Shown here: positions 48,840 to 56,186 of the stretch, in pieces | Numbering within the stretch: position 1 is the first letter of the stretch | Layout of the letters: every line of letters begins with the position of its first letter | Assembly: GCA_017525805.1 (NCBI GenBank) | Contig: JAFXSH010000113.1 | Span: 124,001 to 188,000, forward strand | Origin: Clostridia bacterium | GTDB taxonomy: Bacteria; Bacillota_A; Clostridia; Christensenellales; Aristaeellaceae | Reading direction: 5' to 3' | DNA: 64,000 nucleotides | Made by a program: the position numbers and the translations under genes | Notes under the pieces: model-generated | Told to the model about the DNA's origin: nothing | What the model saw: only the letters and a program-made list of their open reading frames with translations | The model's database searches: none

Positions 48840-51737
48840 TCATTCGTCCACAGGCAGGTTGAATTCCCTGCGCTTGACCTTGATTTCCTCGTTGATGGTG
48901 TGGGCGTAGGTCAGCAGGGTTTCCCGGGCGTCTTCCTTGTTGTTGATGACGCGGCGGATGGCGTTGGTCATATGGCGGGTGGTGGAATAGCCGCCCGCGA
49001 TTTCCCTAAAGCCCACCGTCTGGGCCATCTGCTCTTCCAGCACGGCCAATTGATCGGCGCTCCAGGCCAATTGCTTCAGCGCCTCGGTATTGGCGGTGGT
49101 GTAGCGGGCGGAGGAGCCCAACACGCTTTCGATCTCGCGGCCAAAGCGCACCTGGGTTTCGGTGCTCACCCACCATTTGAGGAACTCCCAGCTGTTGTTC
49201 TTCACGTTCACGTCGTCCGTGGCGATCATCATGCAGCACACGCCCGAGCAGTGCACGGAATGGTCCACTGTGCCGTCCTCCCGAACGGTGCCGGGGAAAG
49301 CGGCGAAATCCCAGAGGTTGCGGATTTCCGGCGCGGACACGGAAAGGGTGTTGAACTGGCTGTAGGTGGCCAGGGCGATGGGCATTTCGCCGGAACGGAA
49401 GCGGCTGACGAAGTCGTACACCGTGGGCAGGCCGTAGTCGTTGTACAGGGAGGTGTACAGCTTGAAGGCCGTCACGCCGTTTTCACTGTCGATCATGGTA
49501 TGCATGGCCTGATCGTCGTAAATGGTGCCGCCGTTCTGATAAATGAGGGAATTGAGGATGGACATATCCACCGTGGTGATGTCCGGATAGGGAATGCCCA
49601 CGGACAGGTTATTGCCCTGAATGGTGGGCAGCAGGTTGATCAGGTCATCCCAGGTTTCGGGCACGGCCAGGCCCAGCTCTTCCAATACGTCCTCGCGGTA
49701 GAACAGCACGGAGAATTCCTGGGTCTCCGGCAGGGCATACACGCCGTCGTTGTAACGCATGGAAGTCAGGGCGCTTTCATAGAAGGGCTTCACCACCTGA
49801 TCATAGTCCGCAAACTGGGTCAGGTCCTCCACGGCGTTTCGCATGGCGTAGTTCACCGGGAACCAACTGCCTACGGACAGCACCACGTCCGGCCCGTTGC
49901 CCGCCACCACGGCGGTGAGCAGCGTATCGGCAACGACCAATTTGACGTTCACCCGGATGCCGGTTTCGGGGGTAAAGGTATCGTCCACCATGGTTTTCAG
50001 CACGGTGCTCTGATCGCGGCCCGTGGTGATCCACACTTCGATCAGCTTTTCGGCGTTCTCGCTGTTCTCTTCGTAGGTATCGCCCAAGGCGTTATAATCC
50101 ACGAAATAGGAAGCGACGGCGGAGCGCACCTCGTGGCCAAGTTTCTCCAGGAAGCCGTCGCGCACCTGGGGCAGCACGGCCTTTTCGCCGCTGATCACCA
50201 GCAGGTCCACGTCCAGCTTGGTTTCCGCCATATTCAGCATGGCGGTGCCCAAGCTGGTGATGTTGTCCTTAAAGTTGGAGAAGGACTGGGTGATGCGCTC
50301 GGTATGGTTCACGAAGTTTTCCAACTGCACGGCCAGGGTCTGGGCCACGGCCACGCGGTCACTCTTCTGGCCGGTGATGGCCACGGTGTCGTCCACCAGC
50401 TTATACAGGCGCTTGCTTTCTAAACTCATGGCCTCGATGACTTCCGGGTACACCTTTTCCAGGCCGTAATCGCGGAAGCGGTCGGGGTTGGGGCCGGTGA
50501 GCACCAGGATCTTGCGGTAGATCAGGTTCAGCCGGTAAATGCTGTTTTCCATCTCCTGCAGCACCGTGCCCATGTCGCCTAAAGTGGCTTCCATGCGGAT
50601 GGAGTGGGTGCCCTCGGAAAGATAGAACCGGTAGGGCGTGCCCTGCTCGTCCGAAAGGGTGCGCATATCCCAGGAGGTATTGTAATCAAAGGCCACGTTG
50701 CTCATGGCGTCGAAGAGGATTTCCCCATCGATGTACACCATGCGGCTGGAAATGGCGCCGCGCTGGTACGCCTGACGGCCTTTGATGGACAGGTTATAAT
50801 ACCCATCCTCCGGCACGTCCACCTGCCATTCGATCCACTGGCCCGCGTTGTTCCAGGGGTCGCCGCCGATGTAGTTGAGTACCGTGTTTTTCACGCTGTA
50901 GGGCTCGGTGGCGGGAGAGGAACGGTCGTATCGGGCATAGAGGGAGGGAGAGGAACGAAGGGTGCTGGCTTCTCCCTGCACCGTCACCTGCCAATTCTGG
51001 GCGGCTTCGGACATGGTCACCTGCGGCTGGGCGGCGGTGTATTCTTCATAGGTAGCGAAAACCTGCACCGGCGTCAGCTTGATGGAACCGATGATCATGG
51101 GTTCGTTCACCGCTTTGAAGGACAGGGTGTTTTCCCCCGCCTCAAAGTAGAACCTGTACGGCTCAGCCGCATAGCCCATATCGTCCTTGCAGCGCACCCG
51201 CTGCCAGTCGAACGCTTCCACCTGGGTGGGGCGGATGTCGTTGCCCTGGTTATCCTGGCGCACGGCGGCCCCGTCCTTCCACAAACGGGTGAAGCACAAA
51301 GAGCGCGCTCCCGAGAAGGGAAGCTCGCCGTTGATATAAAGCTCGCGCTCGATATCCACGCCCCGGGAAGCGGTGGTGAGATACTCCAGCTGGATATTGT
51401 ACATTCCAGCTTCCTCCACGTTCACCTTCCAGGTAACGAAGGAACCGTCCGGCGTGTACACGCACTGCACGCCGTTTTCCTCCCGAAGCTCGGCGTCTCC
51501 TTCAAAGGCCGTAATATCGATCACGGCCTCCGCGCTGCCGCTTGGCGCGTCCGCGTGGGCCTGGAGGTAATGGGTATACGTATCCTCCCGCCCTAAGCCG
51601 GACACGTCGGCGGTCAGATCCACGCCCTCATACTTCTCGTGGAAGTCCTGCGTTCCGCTGCCCAGCAGCACGATCAGCGCGATCACCGCCGCAAGGCACA
51701 GAATCCCGATCAGCCAACCAAATCCTTTCTTTCGCAT
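48840..51737 (-). CDS. Very large membrane-anchored ABC solute-binding protein
   Basis: A 965-residue protein, about twice the usual size. One N-terminal helix (FGWLIGILCLAAVIALIVLLG) has no lipobox, so it is likely anchored by an uncleaved helix. Residues about 60-230 and 265-420 look like two carbohydrate-binding beta-sandwich domains (FVTWKVNVEEAGMYNIQLEYL, ERELYINGELPF; WIEWQVDVPEDGYYNLSIKGR, RMVYIDGEILFDAM). A helical region follows. The family 1 binding domain occupies about 540-965 (IEVWITTGRD, VVAGNGPDVVLSVG, YALPETQEFSVLFYREDVLEELGL, SWEFLKWWVSTETQVRFG). It is the first gene of the operon. ATG at 51737; a GTG at 51743 is an alternative. Confidence 0.85.
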   Translation of the reverse strand: MRKKGFGWLIGILCLAAVIALIVLLGSGTQDFHEKYEGVDLTADVSGLGREDTYTHYLQAHADAPSGSAEAVIDITAFEGDAELREENGVQCVYTPDGSFVTWKVNVEEAGMYNIQLEYLTTASRGVDIERELYINGELPFSGARSLCFTRLWKDGAAVRQDNQGNDIRPTQVEAFDWQRVRCKDDMGYAAEPYRFYFEAGENTLSFKAVNEPMIIGSIKLTPVQVFATYEEYTAAQPQVTMSEAAQNWQVTVQGEASTLRSSPSLYARYDRSSPATEPYSVKNTVLNYIGGDPWNNAGQWIEWQVDVPEDGYYNLSIKGRQAYQRGAISSRMVYIDGEILFDAMSNVAFDYNTSWDMRTLSDEQGTPYRFYLSEGTHSIRMEATLGDMGTVLQEMENSIYRLNLIYRKILVLTGPNPDRFRDYGLEKVYPEVIEAMSLESKRLYKLVDDTVAITGQKSDRVAVAQTLAVQLENFVNHTERITQSFSNFKDNITSLGTAMLNMAETKLDVDLLVISGEKAVLPQVRDGFLEKLGHEVRSAVASYFVDYNALGDTYEENSENAEKLIEVWITTGRDQSTVLKTMVDDTFTPETGIRVNVKLVVADTLLTAVVAGNGPDVVLSVGSWFPVNYAMRNAVEDLTQFADYDQVVKPFYESALTSMRYNDGVYALPETQEFSVLFYREDVLEELGLAVPETWDDLINLLPTIQGNNLSVGIPYPDITTVDMSILNSLIYQNGGTIYDDQAMHTMIDSENGVTAFKLYTSLYNDYGLPTVYDFVSRFRSGEMPIALATYSQFNTLSVSAPEIRNLWDFAAFPGTVREDGTVDHSVHCSGVCCMMIATDDVNVKNNSWEFLKWWVSTETQVRFGREIESVLGSSARYTTANTEALKQLAWSADQLAVLEEQMAQTVGFREIAGGYSTTRHMTNAIRRVINNKEDARETLLTYAHTINEEIKVKRREFNLPVDE

Positions 51738-52115
51738 AGGCACCTCTCTCCTATCAGATTCTTCTATCTATAATGCTTTTCTTATATTCCAAAACCATAG
51801 GCGCGCTTCCACACGGAAAAGCGCCGGGAGTATGGGTATTTTTCCTTGACGTTAGCAGGATAAAAATATGAGGTTTCACCGAGGTCCAAATTGAAAAATG
51901 AATGAACAAAAAAACGCATTTCTTTTGTGCGCTTTCTGCCATATTCTTGACCATTATACTGTTAAAAATGGCCGATGTCAACCAAGAAAAAAACAATAAA
52001 ACGCTCTTTTTATGTTTGCGGATGCGGAAACGGCGGACAGAATTGCCCGGAAGGCGGCACCTTTCCCCCAACCCCACATAAAATGGGACTGTAAATCAGG
52101 AAAGGGGTGGATCAC
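51738..52115. other. Divergent intergenic region with long ABC-operon leader
   Basis: A 378-base gap between the ABC operon and the LysM gene. It holds the strong minus-strand promoter at 51953-51981 and so a leader of about 210 bases to 51737. Within the leader, 51800-51830 contains an imperfect hairpin (GGCGC and TTCC arms). It has no T-run. I see no coding sequence and no clear plus-strand promoter for the LysM gene. Confidence 0.6.
51953..51981 (-). promoter_or_regulatory. Perfect sigma-A promoter of the ABC operon
   Basis: Minus strand -35 TTGACA (51976-51981), exactly 17 bp, and -10 TATAAT (51953-51958). Both hexamers match consensus. Such a strong promoter in a sugar operon usually needs a repressor or leader control. 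Confidence 0.8.
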
Positions 52116-52721
52116 ATGTCCGAAACGCAAAGCAATTGCTCCTATAACTACACCGTCCGCCGGGGAGACAGCTTTTACCTCATCGCCCAGCGCACCGGCG
52201 TAACGCTTCGGGATCTGCTGGAAGCCAATCCCGATATCCCGCCCGCCCGGCTGACGGTGGGGGACGTGCTGCGCATTCCCTATTGCAGCACCGCCGAAAC
52301 CCCCGCAGCCGACCAGCCCGGCCAAGATAACTGCGGCACGCAGTGCGCCCCGTCGGAACCGGATAACGGCAATCAGGAAAACGGCGGCGAAGGCTATGTA
52401 TGCCCCGCCAACCGCCGCGCGGTGGTGCAGGAAGGGCAAACGGCCAGCGATTTGCAGCTGCGCTACAACCTGAGCTACCATACCCTGAAAACAGCCAACG
52501 CCGATAAGGACCTGGACGCCCTGAACGGCGGCGACATCGTGTGCATCCCCGAAAGCAACATCGCCTGCCCCCTGCCCGCCAGCGTGACGCTGGGTGAAAA
52601 CGACACCCTGGAGACCCTCGCCACGCGGTACAACATTCCCATCGCGTCCCTGCTGCGGGCAAATCCCTGCCTGGCCCCGGAAGACTTCAAAGCGGGCGTC
52701 ACCGTGCGGCTGCCGGATTAA
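52116..52721 (+). CDS. LysM-repeat protein
   Basis: A 201-residue protein made of three LysM-like modules: residues 10-55 (YTVRRGDSFYLIAQRTGVTLRDLLEANPD), about 93-140 (VVQEGQTASDLQLRYNLSYHTLKTANAD) and about 150-200 (VTLGENDTLETLATRYNIPIASLLRANPC). They are joined by an acidic linker. There is no signal peptide, so it may be cytosolic, spore-associated or exported by another route; clostridial spore-coat LysM proteins (SafA-like) are similar in lacking one. ATG at 52116 follows AGGAAAGGGG. Confidence 0.85.
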   Translation: MSETQSNCSYNYTVRRGDSFYLIAQRTGVTLRDLLEANPDIPPARLTVGDVLRIPYCSTAETPAADQPGQDNCGTQCAPSEPDNGNQENGGEGYVCPANRRAVVQEGQTASDLQLRYNLSYHTLKTANADKDLDALNGGDIVCIPESNIACPLPASVTLGENDTLETLATRYNIPIASLLRANPCLAPEDFKAGVTVRLPD

Positions 52722-52727
52722 CAGAAA

Positions 52728-52764
52728 GGGAGGACCGCTGCCGTGCGGCCCTCCCCTCTTTTTT
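52728..52764 (+). terminator. Terminator after the LysM gene
   Basis: GGGAGG (52728-52733) pairs with CCTCCC (52750-52755), with an inner CCGC/GCGG stem and a T-run at 52759-52764. Confidence 0.78.
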
Positions 52765-53860
52765 ACTGCCCCTTTAAATATTCCACGTATTCTTCCAAAC
52801 AATAGTCCAAATCCCGCATGGCCTGGGCGTGCTGAACGCCCACATAGCGCACGTGCCATTCCTCGCCGGTGATGCCAGTGATATCGTCCTTTTCATCGGT
52901 GTAGCGCATAATGAAGCCGTAATCCCAGCAATGCTGTTTCAGCCAGATATATTGCGCAGTGTCCGCGAAGGTCTCCCCCGGCACGTTCAGGTCGAAAGCC
53001 AGGCCGGTATGGTGTTCACTGGCCCCTGGATCGGCCACCTCCCGGCGGGTGATGCTCAGTGCCTGGGCGTGGGTGTTTCCGGCGTTTTCATAGGATTGCA
53101 CCCGGTTGTTGAAGATTCGCTGCTGATCGGCCACCGTGCGGTAGGCTTCCCGCAGCTTCCAGGGAGTAATGCCGTCCTCTTCGGCGTCCCGGATCATGGC
53201 GATCAGGGCGTCCACGGCCTCGTCCACTGCCTGGATGGTGTCCTTTTCGTAGGTCATCAGGCTCCCCGCCTTCTCCTTCACCGTAACCAGATTCGCCGGT
53301 TCAAAAGCGGCGGGCAGGGGGTTCCACTTGTTCACCAGCAGGGGGATATTCCCCGCTAAGGTGTCCACCGGGCCGGGCCTGGGCAGGGCTTCGTCGGAAT
53401 ACAGGGCGGCCAGCGTTTTTGCGCCCACCACGCCGTCGGCTTCCAGGCCGTTCACCCCCTGGAAAGCCTGCGCCGCCGCCTTGGTACCGCTGCCGAAATC
53501 CCCGTCGATCTTTCCATTATAATAACCCAAAGCCTGCAAGCGGGCCTGAATTTCCTTGACTGCGTCTCCCTGCGCGCCGGATTTGAGCAGGCCGGGCGTG
53601 GCCGTGGGCGCGGGGGTGGGCGTCGCCGTGGGAAGGGGCGTCGGCGTGGGCGTAGGCCGGTTGGGATCGGGCGTCACGCTGATGGGCAGCACTGTGGGGG
53701 TGGGCACGGGCGTCACCGTCGCTTCGGCGGCGTACACGTTCCAGGTGTTCAGGGCGGTGGCCCCCACCCCCGCCAGGGCCGTGAGCAGCAAGGCGCACAG
53801 CAGAATGAACAGGTAAGAGGAGCGGGTTTTTTTGCTTTTGGCATAACGGCGGCTGGACAC
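52763..53860 (-). CDS. D-Ala-D-Ala carboxypeptidase, VanY/M15B type, with peptidoglycan-binding domain
   Basis: A 365-residue exported protein. One N-terminal helix (YLFILLCALLLTALAGVGATALNTW), a Pro/Thr linker (PTPTPTPLPTATPTPAPTA), a peptidoglycan-binding type 1 domain (about 93-155; DAVKEIQARLQALGYYNGKIDGDFGSGTKAAAQAFQ) and a M15B peptidase domain. The zinc motif is SEHHTGLAFDL and the second metal histidine is in EEWHVRYVG. It trims terminal D-Ala from peptidoglycan stems. The start is GTG at 53860, with AAGGAGG directly upstream. Isolated from van-type regulators, so a housekeeping wall enzyme is likely. Confidence 0.92.
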   Translation of the reverse strand: MSSRRYAKSKKTRSSYLFILLCALLLTALAGVGATALNTWNVYAAEATVTPVPTPTVLPISVTPDPNRPTPTPTPLPTATPTPAPTATPGLLKSGAQGDAVKEIQARLQALGYYNGKIDGDFGSGTKAAAQAFQGVNGLEADGVVGAKTLAALYSDEALPRPGPVDTLAGNIPLLVNKWNPLPAAFEPANLVTVKEKAGSLMTYEKDTIQAVDEAVDALIAMIRDAEEDGITPWKLREAYRTVADQQRIFNNRVQSYENAGNTHAQALSITRREVADPGASEHHTGLAFDLNVPGETFADTAQYIWLKQHCWDYGFIMRYTDEKDDITGITGEEWHVRYVGVQHAQAMRDLDYCLEEYVEYLKGQ

Positions 53861-53885
53861 GGGAACCTCCTTCGGTGTTTTTATC

Positions 53886-54045
53886 AGTGTGGAGTGTGAA
53901 GAGTGGGGTTTTTTACAGTTTTACTTCGTGGGAATCAGCGCGGGATAAAGCACAAAAGCCTTACTTGCGGGTATTTCTAAATAGATGAAACCACAGCATC
54001 ACGGACAAAAACTCCACACTCCGCTCTCCACACTCCACACTTTTT
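53886..54045. repeat. GTGTGGAG inverted-repeat element, copy 1
   Basis: The left end (53886-53908) starts AGTGTGGAGTGTG; the right end (54006-54045) is its inverted, slightly longer counterpart ending CTCCACACTTTTT. About 90 bases of unrelated sequence lie between. It sits in the gap between two minus-strand genes and ends five bases before the acyltransferase stop. A second copy is at 63614. Confidence 0.75.
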
Positions 54046-54049
54046 CCTG

Positions 54050-56074
54050 CTAATTCATACCTATATTCGCAATCTTGAGCATTTCCCCCCGCAGGTAATC
54101 GCAAAGCCGTTCCTTTTCCTCGTTGGCCGGGGCGTCCGGATCGTAGCGGGTGGGCGTGCCGAAGGTGATCACGCGCTTGCGCTTATCGGCGTACAGGGGC
54201 ACGAACAGGGGGCATTTGCCCGTTTTGTTGTAATACAGTTGCCCGATCATGGTAAAGCCGGTGAAAAACTCGCTCACGCCCTCCCGGGCGTATTTATGAT
54301 CAGCGGAGGTTTCGGAGTTTTCCGGAAAAATCAGGATATTGTCCCCCGTCTGCATGGCCGTGACGGTTTCCCGGAAGGTCTGCATCAGCTTGCGGGGATT
54401 ATCGTGGTACACCGGGATGCTGTCCAGGGATTGCATGATCCACGCCACGAAAGGCGCGCCCAGCTTTCGCATGATCCAGTCCAAGATTTTCCGCCAGGGG
54501 CCTTTCACTTTCTGGAACGCGCCGCTCATGGAGCGGTCGGCGATGATGTCCTCGTCCATCATTTCATAGGTCACCCAGGTGCGGAAGGAAAAAGGAATAT
54601 ACAGCGTGGCCACCACCGGACCGTAAATTTCCCCGTGGTTGCACACGAACACGCAGGGAACGTCGTCGTCCAGCTTCACCTTTTCCAGGCCCCTGACCCG
54701 ATGATAGCACAGGGGCCACAGGGTCCAGATCACGGCCTTGATACCGTAGCGCTTGCGGCTTTTTTTCACCGCCACCGCTTCCAGCTGATCGCGGAGGGGG
54801 GCGTTTTCCCTGCCCTCCCGCCGCAATGCCGTGTACCGGCGCAGCTTGATCAGATGCTGCCGCGTGAGGGGGAAGCGCAGGGTGAACAGGACGGCCGCGC
54901 CCAGGAGAAACAGGGCGGGTACGGTGAACAGGGGGCTATAGGAACGGAAAACCGCGCCCCAATCGTCCGGGAAACCGGCGGTGAAAATACCAGTCAGGAT
55001 CAGCGCCGCCAGAGCCGCCATCTGCCCGAAGAAGGCCCCGCATTCAAATCTTACACGCTGGGCCAGCTCCGCCGCCCCGCCGGGCTCACGGTCCACAACG
55101 AAAGCCGCCACCCGGCCCATGTCCCCCATCAGCCCGGCAACAATACGCGCACAGACCGTGGCGCCCACGGCGCACAGGGCCAGGGAAAAGCAGGCGGCCA
55201 TTGGCGCGTTCAGGAACCGGATAAACAGGATTAAACCCAGCAGCCACACAGCCAACCCGGTCTTCATCAGGAAATAGGGATCGCTCTGCTGATTGAGACA
55301 CCGGCGCAGCACGACGTCCGTCAAGGCGCTGGCTGCCCAGGTGCACAGCAGGGCAATGCCCATGCCCAGGATCGGGACGTCCGCGGTAAAAGCGATGCAG
55401 GCATAGGCCGTCACCTGGGTGACCTGCTGGGCGGCGGCCACCGCCAGCATCATTTTCTGAAACACACGGCAGGCGCGGGCACCGTCCAAAGCGGCAATCT
55501 CCTGCTTATCCTGATCGGAAAGGGAGCGCGTCCCCTTCCCCGTGAGCGCCGGAGAAAAGATTTCCAAAAGACCGCTGAGAACGCAGCCCGCCGCCAGCGC
55601 CCACACCACGCCCAGAACCGCGTAGCGCACGAGCAGCAGGATCAGCAGCAAAACCAGCCCATGAATCCCTAAAACGCACACGGTTTTTTGCCATGTGCCG
55701 GAAGCGCGCTCCAGCGCGTACCGGGTCAGCCACGGTCGAAGCAGCATACACAGCACAATGCCGCCCAGCCGCCAGAAAACGGGATTGCTCAAAGCGATGG
55801 GGCAAACCGCGATCAGCGTTATTAAAACCAGGGTCAGCGCGATCAAAAGCGCCGCGCACACCCGGCGCACGAACCGGGAAAGAACACCCTCCCGGCCAGA
55901 GCGGCGGAGAGAGCCAAACATAAAAACGCACTGGCCCAGCAGATAGAAAGCGCCGCCCAAGACGGGCGCATACAGCATCATCTTGGACGCCATCATGCAG
56001 AAAAGAAAGGAATACAGGGTGCCGATGGTCGTCAGGCCGCGCACGGCGCTGTTCTCTTGTTTCTCTTGCCGCAA
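54050..56074 (-). CDS. Multispanning protein with C-terminal PlsC-type acyltransferase domain
   Basis: A 674-residue fusion. The first ~410 residues form about 11 membrane helices resembling an MFS or lysophospholipid-transporter half (VLITLIAVCPIALS, WLLGLILFIRFL, ALAALILTGIFTAG). Residues about 455-674 form a lysophospholipid acyltransferase-like domain: VFVCNHGEIYGPVV, FQKVKGPWRKILDWIMRKLG, SIPVYHD, NILIFPENSET. The HX4D motif is altered (His480, with Gly at the Asp position). An MFS-acyltransferase fusion such as bacterial Aas is the nearest parallel, suggesting lysolipid uptake and re-acylation. The start is TTG at 56074, eight bases after AGGAGG. Confidence 0.75.
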   Translation of the reverse strand: MRQEKQENSAVRGLTTIGTLYSFLFCMMASKMMLYAPVLGGAFYLLGQCVFMFGSLRRSGREGVLSRFVRRVCAALLIALTLVLITLIAVCPIALSNPVFWRLGGIVLCMLLRPWLTRYALERASGTWQKTVCVLGIHGLVLLLILLLVRYAVLGVVWALAAGCVLSGLLEIFSPALTGKGTRSLSDQDKQEIAALDGARACRVFQKMMLAVAAAQQVTQVTAYACIAFTADVPILGMGIALLCTWAASALTDVVLRRCLNQQSDPYFLMKTGLAVWLLGLILFIRFLNAPMAACFSLALCAVGATVCARIVAGLMGDMGRVAAFVVDREPGGAAELAQRVRFECGAFFGQMAALAALILTGIFTAGFPDDWGAVFRSYSPLFTVPALFLLGAAVLFTLRFPLTRQHLIKLRRYTALRREGRENAPLRDQLEAVAVKKSRKRYGIKAVIWTLWPLCYHRVRGLEKVKLDDDVPCVFVCNHGEIYGPVVATLYIPFSFRTWVTYEMMDEDIIADRSMSGAFQKVKGPWRKILDWIMRKLGAPFVAWIMQSLDSIPVYHDNPRKLMQTFRETVTAMQTGDNILIFPENSETSADHKYAREGVSEFFTGFTMIGQLYYNKTGKCPLFVPLYADKRKRVITFGTPTRYDPDAPANEEKERLCDYLRGEMLKIANIGMN

Positions 56075-56103
56075 AATCGCAGCCTCCTCTCCGTATACAT
56101 CTT

Positions 56104-56132
56104 ATTGTACCGCGAAAGCCCCAAAACCGCAA
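56104..56132 (-). promoter_or_regulatory. Promoter for the acyltransferase gene
   Basis: Minus strand -35 TTGCGG (56127-56132), a 17-bp spacer and -10 TACAAT (56104-56109). Confidence 0.5.
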
Positions 56133-56135
56133 GAG

Positions 56136-56164
56136 AAAAACGCCGCGCGAATCAAGGCGCGGCG
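56136..56164 (-). terminator. Terminator after the C11 protease gene
   Basis: CGCCGCGC (56141-56148) pairs with GCGCGGCG (56157-56164). On the minus strand it is followed by five T. Confidence 0.8.
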
Positions 56165-56186
56165 CTGTTTTTACAAAGTATTCGGT

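Noticed and set aside
48783..50423. 546-residue plus-strand frame opposite the large binding protein
   Set aside because: No motif or ribosome site, and it mirrors a supported gene. Similar long shadows at 38439, 43572, 45493 and 54239 were rejected for the same reason.
51760..52077. Minus-strand 107-residue frame in the ABC-operon leader
   Set aside because: It spans the promoter itself, has no ribosome site and no recognisable features.
52763..53860. VanY-type gene as part of a vancomycin-resistance cluster
   Set aside because: No vanH/A/X or VanRS genes are adjacent and the peptidoglycan-binding architecture fits an ordinary wall carboxypeptidase.
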